Source of the DNA: Bacteroidales bacterium
Lineage (GTDB): Bacteria > Bacteroidota > Bacteroidia > Bacteroidales > WCHB1-69
Length of the DNA: 64,000 nt
Assembly (NCBI GenBank): GCA_024400635.1
Contig: JAKSMI010000001.1
Coordinates: 443,534 to 507,533, forward strand
Direction: 5' to 3'
Under the pieces are notes generated by a model. It was given only the letters and a program-made list of their open reading frames with translations. It searched no databases and was not told the DNA's origin. This document shows positions 17,927 to 26,890 of this stretch, in pieces; positions within the stretch are counted from its first letter, which is position 1, and every line of letters starts with the position of its first letter. Both the position numbers and the translations under genes were made by a program.

Positions 17927-20033
17927 TATCACCACACCAATCCCTCTCTCGCAAAAGGAGTGGAAGACTTTCGTGGGAAAGCATGAAATTTTCTTTCTAA
18001 CCCTATTCCTCTTCCCCTTACTTCTCTCTGCACAAATAGACACAATTTCGTACCAGGAAAAAGTGCAAGATGGATTATTAGAACGGTTCGAATCATTAGT
18101 AGATGACGAAGATGGAAATATAGAAGAACTGGAAGAACAACTCATTGAGGAACAGGAAAATAGAGAAAAGAAAAGTTTACTAAACCTCAACCAGCTATCA
18201 TCCAATGCAGCTTTCGAAATCCTTAAACTCTCAGATTACCAATACTATCAGTTGCAAGCCTACATCTGCGATTACGGAGAATTGGCATCAATTTATGAAC
18301 TCACATCCATCAATGGTTTTACTTTTGCAGACTTAGAAAGGATGAAACCATACATCGAAGCGAAATTCACACCAAAAAAGAATTATTTTTTCAAGAATTT
18401 TTTCAAGAAGTCTAAAAACAGTTTATTGATAAGATATTCTCAAATTCTTGAAAACCAAGCGGGATACGATACCAATTTGGAGAAACATTATTTAGGCTCG
18501 CCGCAAAGAGTAGCCTTCAAATACCAATTCAACAGTCAGGACAAATTTATGATAGCCATTTCTGGAGAAAAGGATGCGGGAGAAGAATTTTTCAAAGGGA
18601 CGCAAAAACAAGGTTTTGATTTTTATTCGGGATACATTTGCCTGAAGGACATCAGCATCATAAAAAAAGCAATTGTTGGAGATTACAAATTGGATTTTGG
18701 GCAAGGACTTGTCGTCGGTTCTGCATTAATGAGCGGTAAAGGCGCTGGGGTAAGCAACGTGCGTCGGTTTGCGGGTAATGTGCGGCCTGTCGCACCGCTC
18801 AACGAAGGCAACTTCTTGCGTGGCGCTGCTGTCGAGATAGGCAACTACCACTACTCCGGCACCATTTTCGCTGGCTTTCGCCATTACGACGGGACTTTAA
18901 GCTTCAGCACCGATAGCACGCCGACCTTCGACGGATCACTTTCAAGCACCGGCTACCACCGAACACAAAGCGAGTGGGAAAAGAAAAACGGCATTACCTC
19001 GTGGGTATGCGGTGGCGACTTCAACTACCGCGGTCGGGTTTTTAAATTTGGCGCACGTGCGGTGCATACGCAACTCAACTGCGAGAAACTGCCTTCGGAC
19101 AAGCCCTACCAGAAATTCAATTTCAGCGGTCGGGGAATGAGCAATTTCGGCATTGATTACCAGCTGGTTTTGAAAAAAACGCTACTTTTTGGCGAAGCAG
19201 GAGTTTCGGGCAACGGCGGTTGGGCCGCCTTGCAGGGCATCCTTTTCGACCTCGCCCCAGGAGCATCATTTGCGGCTCTTGCGCATTACCACGACACACG
19301 ATACATTGCCCTGCAAGGCTCAGGATTCGGTGCGGCCAACGGCGAGTGGGGAGTCTACCTCACCTCGCAAATCATCGTCAACGCACATTGCGACCTCAGT
19401 TGCTACTACGACTTCTGTCAATCAACTTGGCTCAAGTATCGTACCGACGCACCTTCAAACACGATGCAGGCAGGGCTTAATATCGCCATTAATCCAGGAC
19501 GAAATGCCAACATCAACTTCAAATATCAGTTTAAGAAAAAAGAAAAAAACAATCACACCGATGAACTCGTCAATGGGCTAGTACCATTCTACAGTTCTCG
19601 TTTCCGGTTAAGCGGAAGCTGCCAAGTCTTCGATTTTCTCAAACTGAAAAGCGAAGCAAATTTCGTTATTAACCATTCTAAATCAACAAATTATAAAAAA
19701 ATAGGATTTCTGATTTTCCAAGACATTTCCATCAATATCAAACGAACTGGTCTGGGATTTGACGCTCGGGTAGCTTACTTCGACACAGACAGTTACGAGG
19801 AACGACTTTACGCTTACGAAAACGACTTATATTACAGCTTTACCATCAATTCCCATTACGGGAAAGGCTGCAGAGCCTATTTGCTACTGAGATACTCGTA
19901 CAAATTCATCCATTTTTGGGTACGTATTTCACAGAGTTATTATTTTGATCGAAAGATTGTCAGCAGTGGACTGGAAGAAATTGCCAGTCCGCACAAAACC
20001 GAACTGAAAATGCAACTGATGTTCAAATTCTAA
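17910..20033 (+). CDS. Helix-hairpin-helix plus outer-membrane barrel protein
   Basis: About 707 aa. ATG at 17910 (or 17916) is preferred over the upstream ATG at 17811, because it places a signal peptide near the N-terminus (EIFFLTLFLFPLLLSAQ) and gives a short overlap with the gene before. An acidic segment (DDEDGNIEELEEQLIEEQE) is followed by ComEA-like helix-hairpin-helix repeats (LNLNQLSSNAAFEILKLSDY, LASIYELTSINGF) up to about residue 155. The remaining ~550 residues look like a large beta barrel. This architecture recurs in Bacteroidota without a known role; the HhH part could bind DNA at the surface or in the periplasm, which is inference. Base composition is clearly higher in GC at about 18720-19480 than on either side. 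Confidence 0.75.
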   Translation: MNMKNNITTPIPLSQKEWKTFVGKHEIFFLTLFLFPLLLSAQIDTISYQEKVQDGLLERFESLVDDEDGNIEELEEQLIEEQENREKKSLLNLNQLSSNAAFEILKLSDYQYYQLQAYICDYGELASIYELTSINGFTFADLERMKPYIEAKFTPKKNYFFKNFFKKSKNSLLIRYSQILENQAGYDTNLEKHYLGSPQRVAFKYQFNSQDKFMIAISGEKDAGEEFFKGTQKQGFDFYSGYICLKDISIIKKAIVGDYKLDFGQGLVVGSALMSGKGAGVSNVRRFAGNVRPVAPLNEGNFLRGAAVEIGNYHYSGTIFAGFRHYDGTLSFSTDSTPTFDGSLSSTGYHRTQSEWEKKNGITSWVCGGDFNYRGRVFKFGARAVHTQLNCEKLPSDKPYQKFNFSGRGMSNFGIDYQLVLKKTLLFGEAGVSGNGGWAALQGILFDLAPGASFAALAHYHDTRYIALQGSGFGAANGEWGVYLTSQIIVNAHCDLSCYYDFCQSTWLKYRTDAPSNTMQAGLNIAINPGRNANINFKYQFKKKEKNNHTDELVNGLVPFYSSRFRLSGSCQVFDFLKLKSEANFVINHSKSTNYKKIGFLIFQDISINIKRTGLGFDARVAYFDTDSYEERLYAYENDLYYSFTINSHYGKGCRAYLLLRYSYKFIHFWVRISQSYYFDRKIVSSGLEEIASPHKTELKMQLMFKF

Positions 20034-20035
20034 GT

Positions 20036-21796
20036 TTAAGCGAAAAGTTTCTCTATTTTATCCTTATACTTTTGCTGGATAAAATTACGTTTCAGTTTGA
20101 GGGTTGGCGTCAGTTCGCCCGTAGAAATGCTCCATTCGTAATCGACGAGAAAATAACGTTTAATTTGTTCGGCTTCGCCAAAACCTTTATTATAATAGTC
20201 TACGATTTTCTTGAATTTTGCTTTCACATCAGGATTTTGAATCATTTCTTCGTTCGTAGTGTAAGGGATTCCCTTATGGCGGCACCAAGAGCGAAGGTCG
20301 GCAAAATTAGGAACAATCAAGGCCCCTGCGAATTTCTTATTTTCGCCAAGCACCATAATATTATCGATGAGTGGATCTTCACAGAATTTTGCCTCGAGAA
20401 TCGTGGGCACGACATACTTTCCCATGGCAGTTTTGAACATTTCCTTTTTTCGCCCCGTGATTTTCAACTGACCCGTAGGCTCAATGGTTCCCACGTCGCC
20501 CGTATGGAACCAACCATCAGCATCGATGGCTTCGCGAGTTTGTTCTTCATCCTTGTAATAACCTTTCATCACACAATTGCCACGGGTAATGATTTCGCCA
20601 TCATCTTCGATTTTGACTTCAATACCGGGCAAAAAAGGACCGACCGTGCCAAATTTTACCCCGTTTTTGAAGAAATTGCTAACAGCAATTACTGGTGAGG
20701 TTTCTGTCAATCCGTAACCTTCGACAATAGGAATTTCCATTGCCCAGAAGACACGATTGATTTTTTCCTGCATTGCGGCGCCACCAGAAACGATGACCCC
20801 CATATTGCCGCCCAAAACCGCCTTCCACTTGCGAAGCACCAGTTTGCGGGCCCATTTCAATTTACAACGATACCATCGCGACTGCTTGAATTCATAATCA
20901 TTGGCCACATCCACTGCCCAAAAGAAGAGTTTCTGTTTCAAGCCCGTCAACTTGCGGCCATTTGACAAAATCTTATCGTAGACCTTTTCCAGCAATCGCG
21001 GAACCGAAGTGAAAATATCTGGTTTAACTTCATTGATATTATCAACGATCTTTGCCAGATTTTCAGCATAATAAATGGAAATTCCCACATAATGCCATGC
21101 ATACACCAACATTCTTTCGTAAGCATGACATAAGGGCAAATAACTGACCACCCTACTGTTAGGTGTAGCAGGAACTATGGGAATTATGGCTTTGACGTTA
21201 CTCAATATATTACGATGCGTAAGCATCACCCCCTTAGGATTGCCTGTGGTTCCAGATGTATAGATCAATGTCACTACATCATCAGGCGTAATGCCAGCCT
21301 TGATTTCATCCAAATATTGAGGGCAAGGATTAGCTATACCCAACTCAACGACTTCATTGAGATGCCGAAAGCCACGCAAATTTCGGAAAGTATAGACTTT
21401 ATCTTGCAATTCGGGAATTCCTGCGATAACATTTTCCACTTTGCGAAGCAGTTCCCAGCCTGCGACGAATATCATCTTTATTTCTGCATGATGCAAGATA
21501 TAATCGTATTCCTTTTCGCTAATGGTCGGATAGATTGACACATGGATGGCCCCCAGCTGTTGAATAGCCATATCCAAAAAATTCCATTCAGGCCTGTTAT
21601 TGCTGATAGAGGCAATTCTGTCACCTTTCTTGATGCCCAACTGCATCAGTCCGTAACTGATATAATTGACTTTTTCGATATACTCTCTGGTACTATAATG
21701 CACCCACACACCATTCTCTTTCCCACAAACAGCATCCTCCTTGGGAAACCATTTCTCGGCGTGCGGCAACAAATCGAAAATTCTTGTAACTTCCAT
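20036..21796 (-). CDS. Long-chain fatty acid-CoA ligase (AMP-binding)
   Basis: Activates fatty acids to acyl-CoA through an acyl-adenylate. About 586 aa from the ATG at 21796 (MEVTRIFDLLPHAEKWFPKE), chosen because family members start this way and GGGA lies just upstream; an in-frame ATG at 21826 would add ten residues. Motifs: P-loop-like TLIYTSGTTGNPKGVMLTH, VEGYGLTETSPV, the adenylation motif DGWFHTGDVG, and GRKKEMFKTAMGKYV with the region expected to hold the catalytic Lys. It belongs to the FadD15-like long form. Its minus-strand promoter lies back to back with that of the membrane gene at 21924. Confidence 0.9.
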   Translation of the reverse strand: MEVTRIFDLLPHAEKWFPKEDAVCGKENGVWVHYSTREYIEKVNYISYGLMQLGIKKGDRIASISNNRPEWNFLDMAIQQLGAIHVSIYPTISEKEYDYILHHAEIKMIFVAGWELLRKVENVIAGIPELQDKVYTFRNLRGFRHLNEVVELGIANPCPQYLDEIKAGITPDDVVTLIYTSGTTGNPKGVMLTHRNILSNVKAIIPIVPATPNSRVVSYLPLCHAYERMLVYAWHYVGISIYYAENLAKIVDNINEVKPDIFTSVPRLLEKVYDKILSNGRKLTGLKQKLFFWAVDVANDYEFKQSRWYRCKLKWARKLVLRKWKAVLGGNMGVIVSGGAAMQEKINRVFWAMEIPIVEGYGLTETSPVIAVSNFFKNGVKFGTVGPFLPGIEVKIEDDGEIITRGNCVMKGYYKDEEQTREAIDADGWFHTGDVGTIEPTGQLKITGRKKEMFKTAMGKYVVPTILEAKFCEDPLIDNIMVLGENKKFAGALIVPNFADLRSWCRHKGIPYTTNEEMIQNPDVKAKFKKIVDYYNKGFGEAEQIKRYFLVDYEWSISTGELTPTLKLKRNFIQQKYKDKIEKLFA

Positions 21797-21875
21797 TTTT
21801 CCCATTTTATAAGTCCAAAAAAACATGCGGATTTTTCTGTTTTCACACCTAATCCTAATGCTATTTTTGGAAAGG

Positions 21876-21903
21876 CAAAACTACAAAAAAATATGTAACT
21901 TTG
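21876..21903. promoter_or_regulatory. Divergent promoter pair between acyl-CoA ligase and small membrane protein
   Basis: Minus strand TAGTTTTG at 21876-21883 faces the ligase; plus strand TAACTTTG at 21896-21903 faces the gene at 21924. The plus-strand box lies inside the longer possible reading frame that starts at 21825, which argues for the later GTG start of that gene. Confidence 0.5.
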
Positions 21904-21923
21904 CAATTAAAAAAAGTAAGGTC

Positions 21924-22388
21924 GTGGCTCGTGTGATTATTACCGCAAAAACCAGCAAACTGATGTCTCGGATTCCCCATAAAATTCTGATTAATGGGAA
22001 TTTCATCGGCATTATGCAGCAAAAGCAGGTCTCCATTGACATGCCCGCAGGCATGTTTCAGTTCTCTATCCAGAGTGTCATTCCCTACTTCTCTTCATCA
22101 ACAATCATTAATGTCCAGGAAAATGTTGAAAACCATTTGGTTTTTCAGGATCGCGAAAAATGGTGGGACATCCTTCTCATTATCGATCTTATTTTGTGGA
22201 CATGGAGATTCTTCTGGAAATTTCCATCCCCCTGGAATTGGATTTATGAAGTTTTCACCAACGGGATTCTCATCTTATGGCTTTTGTACGAATGGCTTAT
22301 TCGAAAGAAATACTTTAAAATCAGCACTTACATTATACCTACGGAAGGAAAAGTGGAAGCTAATATTAGTACGCAGGGAGCAATGTAA
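21924..22388 (+). CDS. Small membrane protein, unknown function
   Basis: About 154 aa from GTG at 21924; the frame is open further upstream, but those codons precede the predicted promoter at 21896-21903. An N-terminal ~65-residue soluble, strand-rich part (ITAKTSKLMSRIPHKILING, then MPAGMFQFSIQSVIPYFSSS) is followed by two membrane segments (WWDILLIIDLILWTWRFFW and GILILWLLYEWLI) and a short C-terminal tail. I do not recognise the family. It stands alone, between the acyl-CoA ligase and the repeat remnant at 22431-22473. Confidence 0.6.
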   Translation: MARVIITAKTSKLMSRIPHKILINGNFIGIMQQKQVSIDMPAGMFQFSIQSVIPYFSSSTIINVQENVENHLVFQDREKWWDILLIIDLILWTWRFFWKFPSPWNWIYEVFTNGILILWLLYEWLIRKKYFKISTYIIPTEGKVEANISTQGAM

Positions 22389-22430
22389 AGACTTAAAATT
22401 CAAAACTGGTAATTTAACCTATATTGCTAT

Positions 22431-22473
22431 TTAGGATAAGATTGAACCTATAGATCCCCGCGTGAGCGAAAAG
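22431..22473. repeat. Possible decayed copy of the 26071-26166 repeat-like element
   Basis: Contains TTAGG, GATTGAA and TGAGCGAAAAG in the same order as the element at 26071-26166, but with the central palindrome missing (16 nt instead of 33 between the last two blocks). It lies in the 264-nt gap upstream of the secreted-protein cassette. Only short matches support it. Confidence 0.3.
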
Positions 22474-22560
22474 ACAAGGATTATTCGATTTTTTTATTTT
22501 TCATTTAAAGAAATAATTCTTTATCCACTGGCCTAAAATTCAAAAATTTTATGTACGTTT

Positions 22561-22588
22561 GTAACGTTTTTGAAATATAATGCGTCTT
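22561..22588 (+). promoter_or_regulatory. ECF-type promoter of the secreted-protein cassette
   Basis: GTAAC at 22561-22565, 17 nt, then CGTCTT at 22583-22588. The -35 context (TTTGTAACGTTTTT) and the spacing are identical to the motif in front of the ECF sigma gene (37111-37138). A TACGTTTG at 22554-22561 also resembles a housekeeping -7 box. The predicted leader is about 60 nt. Confidence 0.6.
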
Positions 22589-22652
22589 TATATTGAATTC
22601 ATTTTTTCAGAAACACAAAATTAGAATATAAAATATTAAAAATAAGAAAGTT

Positions 22653-23108
22653 ATGAAAAAAATTATCACATTTGCCATGCTTCTGTTTTTAGTACTATCA
22701 AGTTACTCTCAACAGCAGAAACAGGTTGTGCCAGACCCAAGACTTTACGAAACTTTGGGTGAAAGTGCCGTCAACGATTTGAAAACCAACAATCCAAAAC
22801 AGCTACTGATAGAAAACATCAATATGCAGTATTTTTGTTTTGTGGCCTTAAAATTGCCCGCACCGGAAGGCGAGTACATCATGAAGGGTGAACTGAAAAA
22901 TTACCTGAAGCCGGATGCTGGAAAAAGTTGCAACTATTCTGAAATCATCGGCAGCGAAAGTGTAAACCGTTACTATTTCAATTTAGAGCAGGATGCATTT
23001 TTACCAACGGTTTACCCGTTAGGAAACACTGGTGTGTATGTTGTTGTCAACTCCAAGCAATGGTTTGACTTGCAAAAGCGCGCCGTTTTACATGAATATG
23101 GTTTTTAA
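22653..23108 (+). CDS. Small exported protein, unknown function
   Basis: 151 aa with a signal peptide (MKKIITFAMLLFLVLSSYSQ). The mature part has no cysteine cluster or membrane helix and contains VNDLKTNNPKQLLIENINMQ and NYFCFVALKLP-like strands; I do not recognise a family. It lies 20 nt upstream of the large type B T9SS cargo gene and shares its promoter, so it may be a chaperone, partner or cosecreted product of that protein; this is inference from position only. Confidence 0.7.
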   Translation: MKKIITFAMLLFLVLSSYSQQQKQVVPDPRLYETLGESAVNDLKTNNPKQLLIENINMQYFCFVALKLPAPEGEYIMKGELKNYLKPDAGKSCNYSEIIGSESVNRYYFNLEQDAFLPTVYPLGNTGVYVVVNSKQWFDLQKRAVLHEYGF

Positions 23109-23127
23109 TTCTGAAATTTTTTAAGCT

Positions 23128-25989
23128 ATGAAAAAGATATTAGCAATTTTTACCTTATTGGTTTTTGGTTTGATTGGCGTTTTGTCCGCCCAGACTGTTG
23201 TTACCATGGGCGGCTCCCAGACCGACGTAACTGGTTGTGACTTTGTTGTTTACGATCATGGTGGACTTAATGGCAACTATGCCAACAACCGCAACGACTT
23301 GTTGACCATTCACTCAAACAACCCTGCCGCCGCATGTGTTCAAATTCGCGTGATTTTAACAGATTTCAATATTCATTGGAGTGACACCCTCTATATTTAC
23401 GATGGCACAACTGATGCCGACTCTCTGCTTTTGGGTGCCATCAACGATTCCGTGGTATACAATGTAACCTCGAACGATGTTGTCTTCACCGCCACCGTAA
23501 TGAATCCATCAGGTGCACTCACCTTGAAATTTGTAAGCGATGGTGACAGTATTGGTAGAGGCTATGTCATCAAGACCGAATGTGTTGCACCTTGCCAGCG
23601 CGTAGGTTTGGAAATCGATTCTTTATTGTCCTCACACATCCCTTTCCTAGATGCAGACGGTTTCTTCTATGTCAATCTTTGCGAAAACGACACCTTGCAC
23701 ATGGTTGTCAATGGCGTTTTCCCCGACAATGATTTCAGTTATCACCAATCAAATGAAACCAACACTTTCACTTGGGATTTGGGTGTTGAAGTGTTGGAAG
23801 GTGAAGGCATGAACGTTTTGGATTATACTTTTGAAACCGGCCGTGGTTATGATATTGCCATCAGCAATGTTGACAGTGCCGGCTGCGCCAACACCATGCC
23901 CATTATTTTCAGAGTAAGAACCTCTGGCAACCCCATCAAGAAAGTGTCTCAACTTCCCCCGATGTGTACTGGCGATGCCATTACCGTGTCAGCAACCTAT
24001 TCCAACCTTTCGGTCATTCAGGTGGACTCTATCTACAGCGAGCAGTTGACGACCTTGAAAGTCTTGGATACCATCTTCTTACCCGATGGTGTTGACTGCG
24101 GTAGCGGATGTGCTTACCAGTCTCCTGTAACCTTTACGGCTTTCTCACCATCAGCCACCATCCAAAGCCCCGATGACATTTTGTATGTTCGCATCAAATT
24201 GGAACACTCCTTCATTGGCGATATTTATATTGCATTAACCTGCCCTAATGGACAATATGCTAAGATTTTGAAGAAATACGGTTCTGGTTCCACCACCCAA
24301 TGTTCCGGTATGATTCCACTGCCTTGGGGATGGAACGTTACAACTGGGATTGGCTCTGGCTCTGACTTTGGCGTTGTAGGTGGAGACAATGGTTCTAATT
24401 GTGATGAAAGCGCCAATCCCATGGGTACCACCTGGAACTACTGCTGGTCTAACAACACCAACCCACAATATGGCTATCAATATGCGGCTGGACAAGGTTA
24501 TGTTTACGAATCCGTCAACCAGACCAACTCCAGAGTTGACTCTACTAATACTGTGAATATGACCAATGTTTACCATCCGGATGAATCATTTGCGTCTCTG
24601 ATTGGTTGTCCGATGAATGGTACTTGGGCCATAACTGTCATTGATGGTTGGGGAGCTGATAACGGCTGGATTACAGAATGGGAAATGGCACTTGATCCTT
24701 CACTGCTGCCCCAAGACTGGTCTTATACCGTTCACCCCGACACCCTCATCATCTCTGGTCCTGGCGCTGAAGGTCAGTACATTATTCCCGATAGTAGTGG
24801 TAATATTGCTTATACGGCCACCGTTATCGATGAATTCGGCTGTGCCTACGACACATTGCTGAATATCGATGTCGTAGAACGTCCACATCCAGACCTTGGT
24901 CCTGACACCATCATCTGTCACGGTGACATCTACAACCTGAGTTCCAACTACCACCACGAAAACACCAGCTACGTGTGGAATACTGGCGAACGCACCCCTG
25001 ACATCTTCCTGGCTTCCGCCGGAGACTATTCCGTTCGCATTACAGTTACCAACGACGAAGGCTTGGCTTGCAGTGGATCTGACACCATCCATATCGGTGT
25101 GGCACCAAAACCAATCCCGGCATTCTACGCCAGCGACACTGCCGGATGCTTGCCCCTGCAGGTACGACTCTACAACACCAGCACGGCTGACGGCATGAAC
25201 ATGTTCTACTACTGGACCGTCTTCGACGAGAACGGAAACATCGCCTTCACTTCCGACAAGAGGGAGCCCGACTTCAAGTTTGAAACCAGCGGAACCTATA
25301 CCATCCGTTTAGTGACAACCACTGCGCTTGGTTGCGTTGACTCCACCACTTACATCGACTACATCACCGTCAACTACCAGCCCACCGCTGAATTCGATGC
25401 TCTTCCCGATGTCTCCCTTTGGTCCGAAAGCGACGGAAACATCCAGTTCCGCGTTCAGGGTGACACCCTCGCCTTTGGTGACGAAATGACATTCCAGTGG
25501 GATTTCGGTGATGGCGAAACCAATTCGACCAGCTTCAACCAGACCCACAACTATAGCACTTGGGGTGATTATGACGTCACTCTTTCTATGACCACTCCGC
25601 AAGGATGCAACAGCAGCATCACCCATCGCGTCGCCCTCGAAGCCGACCTCGTCTTCCCCAATGTCATCACTCCTAACGGTGACGGAGTCAACGATGTTTT
25701 CGCCATCGGAAACTTGAACTCGCAACACGACACCTACAACCCCGACAACTACCGTAATAACGAACTGTTCATCTACGACCGTTGGGGAAAGCAGGTTTAC
25801 CATGCAGAAAACTACGACACCTTCATTGACATGACCGGCCAGCGCGGAACAGACATCCAAGTCGGTGAAAACGTTTTCGACGGCTCCAAATGCACTGACG
25901 GTTCCTATTTCTACACCTTCTATTACAAAGGCAAGCTCAAGACCGTCAACTACCATGGAACTCTGCAAATCATCAGAGACAGAAAATAA
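23128..25989 (+). CDS. Large surface/secreted protein with CUB, P-domain, PKD and T9SS type B sorting domain
   Basis: 953 aa. A signal peptide (MKKILAIFTLLVFGLIGVLSAQ) is followed by a CUB-like domain (~25-150, around DTLYIYDGTTDADSLLLG), a proprotein-convertase P-like domain (~345-530: DDILYVRIKLEHSFIGDIYI ... MNGTWAITVIDGWGADNGWI), an Ig-like stretch, two PKD-like repeats (~670-755 and ~765-840, QWDFGDGETNSTS) and a C-terminal gliding-motility-type (CHU_C, type B) T9SS domain starting [17 protein letters not shown]. Type B domains direct T9SS export and attachment to the surface or a fibre. No protease domain accompanies the P-domain. The second half uses more C-ending codons than the first. 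It is in an operon with the small exported protein upstream. Confidence 0.9.
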   Translation: MKKILAIFTLLVFGLIGVLSAQTVVTMGGSQTDVTGCDFVVYDHGGLNGNYANNRNDLLTIHSNNPAAACVQIRVILTDFNIHWSDTLYIYDGTTDADSLLLGAINDSVVYNVTSNDVVFTATVMNPSGALTLKFVSDGDSIGRGYVIKTECVAPCQRVGLEIDSLLSSHIPFLDADGFFYVNLCENDTLHMVVNGVFPDNDFSYHQSNETNTFTWDLGVEVLEGEGMNVLDYTFETGRGYDIAISNVDSAGCANTMPIIFRVRTSGNPIKKVSQLPPMCTGDAITVSATYSNLSVIQVDSIYSEQLTTLKVLDTIFLPDGVDCGSGCAYQSPVTFTAFSPSATIQSPDDILYVRIKLEHSFIGDIYIALTCPNGQYAKILKKYGSGSTTQCSGMIPLPWGWNVTTGIGSGSDFGVVGGDNGSNCDESANPMGTTWNYCWSNNTNPQYGYQYAAGQGYVYESVNQTNSRVDSTNTVNMTNVYHPDESFASLIGCPMNGTWAITVIDGWGADNGWITEWEMALDPSLLPQDWSYTVHPDTLIISGPGAEGQYIIPDSSGNIAYTATVIDEFGCAYDTLLNIDVVERPHPDLGPDTIICHGDIYNLSSNYHHENTSYVWNTGERTPDIFLASAGDYSVRITVTNDEGLACSGSDTIHIGVAPKPIPAFYASDTAGCLPLQVRLYNTSTADGMNMFYYWTVFDENGNIAFTSDKREPDFKFETSGTYTIRLVTTTALGCVDSTTYIDYITVNYQPTAEFDALPDVSLWSESDGNIQFRVQGDTLAFGDEMTFQWDFGDGETNSTSFNQTHNYSTWGDYDVTLSMTTPQGCNSSITHRVALEADLVFPNVITPNGDGVNDVFAIGNLNSQHDTYNPDNYRNNELFIYDRWGKQVYHAENYDTFIDMTGQRGTDIQVGENVFDGSKCTDGSYFYTFYYKGKLKTVNYHGTLQIIRDRK

Positions 25990-26011
25990 AAACATTTTTA
26001 TTCCTGATATG

Positions 26012-26048
26012 AAAAGAATCATCTCCGCATTGGAGATGATTCTTTTTT
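26012..26048 (+). terminator. Rho-independent terminator of the type B cargo gene
   Basis: A perfect 15-bp stem (AAAAGAATCATCTCC and its complement) with a 5-nt GCATT loop, followed by further T, 22 nt after the stop of the 953-aa gene. Confidence 0.92.
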
Positions 26049-26070
26049 GCAATAAGCTACTCAATACTAT

Positions 26071-26166
26071 CGCGTTAGGGATTGAAGCGGTTACGAGCCT
26101 GCCGCAGGCAGGCGAAGTTTGAGCGAAAAGCCCGACGGCGAGCGTAAGCGAGCCGGAACGCCCAAA
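26071..26166. repeat. GC-rich palindromic repeat-like element
   Basis: An intergenic block far richer in GC than its surroundings. It contains GCCTGC-CGCAG-GCAGGC (26097-26113), GGCGAGCGTAAGCGAGCC (26137-26154) and outer GCGTT/AACGC arms (26072-26076 and 26157-26161) that could fold as one structure. It resembles dispersed extragenic palindromic elements seen in Bacteroidota genomes. No second full copy is in this window, so repeat status is inferred. Confidence 0.5.
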
Positions 26167-26207
26167 ATAAATTATTACAATAAAGTATATAATTGACTCT
26201 TTTTTTG

Positions 26208-26215
26208 TACTTTTG
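26208..26215 (+). promoter_or_regulatory. -7 promoter box for flavin reductase-rubredoxin
   Basis: TACTTTTG, 22 nt upstream of the ATG at 26238. The longer frame opening at 26193 overlaps this box, which supports the later start. Confidence 0.5.
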
Positions 26216-26237
26216 TAAGTTCTTAAAAAAACAAACT

Positions 26238-26867
26238 ATGGAAAACATTGAAATAAATGCAATTCGCAATTTAAGTTACGGTTTGTTCGTTCTTACCTCA
26301 AGAAACCATCAACAGGACAACGGCTGCATCATTAACGTTGCCTCTCAGATAACAGAAAGTCCCTATCGGATTGTCATTGCCGTCAACAAAGCCAACCTTA
26401 CGCACGACTTAATCAAAGAAAGTGGCATTTTCAACCTCAGCCTGTTGACTGAAGAATGCACGATGGAAACCATCAAGCATTTTGGTTTTCAAAGCGGTCG
26501 CAACGTGAACAAATTCGCTAATTTTTCCGATGCTCAAAGATCTGGGAATGGACTTTATTTCATCAACAGGCACACCAACGCATACATTAGTGCCAAAGTC
26601 GTTGACAGCAAGGATTTTGAATCACACACGCTCTTTATCGCCGAAGTCACGGAAGCGGTTGCACTTTCCGACAAACCCAGTCTGACTTACGCATATTATC
26701 ATCAACACATCAAGACTCAAAAACCTGCAGGGGCACCAACGTCCAACGAAGGAAAGACCCAATGGGTTTGTTCGGTTTGCGGCTATGTTTACGAAGGTGA
26801 CGAATTGCCTGCCGACTTCATTTGTCCCTGGTGCAAACATGGTGCTGACGCTTTTACAAAAAAATAA
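26238..26867 (+). CDS. Flavin reductase-like domain fused to rubredoxin (high-molecular-weight rubredoxin type)
   Basis: 209 aa from ATG 26238 (MENIEINAIRNLSYGLFVLT). Residues 1-155 form a flavin-reductase-like FMN-binding split barrel (CIINVASQITESPYRIVIAV). Residues ~170-209 form a short rubredoxin with four iron ligands, CSVCGYVYEG and CPWCK. Related proteins in anaerobes (Hrb of acetogens) pass electrons from NAD(P)H to flavodiiron proteins, rubrerythrins or superoxide reductase for removal of oxygen or NO; that role is inferred here. No partner oxidase is adjacent. The next gene follows after 23 nt. Confidence 0.88.
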   Translation: MENIEINAIRNLSYGLFVLTSRNHQQDNGCIINVASQITESPYRIVIAVNKANLTHDLIKESGIFNLSLLTEECTMETIKHFGFQSGRNVNKFANFSDAQRSGNGLYFINRHTNAYISAKVVDSKDFESHTLFIAEVTEAVALSDKPSLTYAYYHQHIKTQKPAGAPTSNEGKTQWVCSVCGYVYEGDELPADFICPWCKHGADAFTKK

Positions 26868-26890
26868 TCATCGACTCTAATTATTCAAAA

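Noticed and set aside
22389..22652. tRNA or small RNA gene upstream of the cassette
   Set aside because: No cloverleaf, no anticodon arm and no clear terminator after it; the CCCCGCGTGAG stretch is better explained as a repeat remnant.
25309..26064. 251-aa minus-strand ORF opposite the end of the type B cargo gene
   Set aside because: Antisense shadow of a clearly recognisable CHU_C/PKD coding region; it also crosses the terminator.
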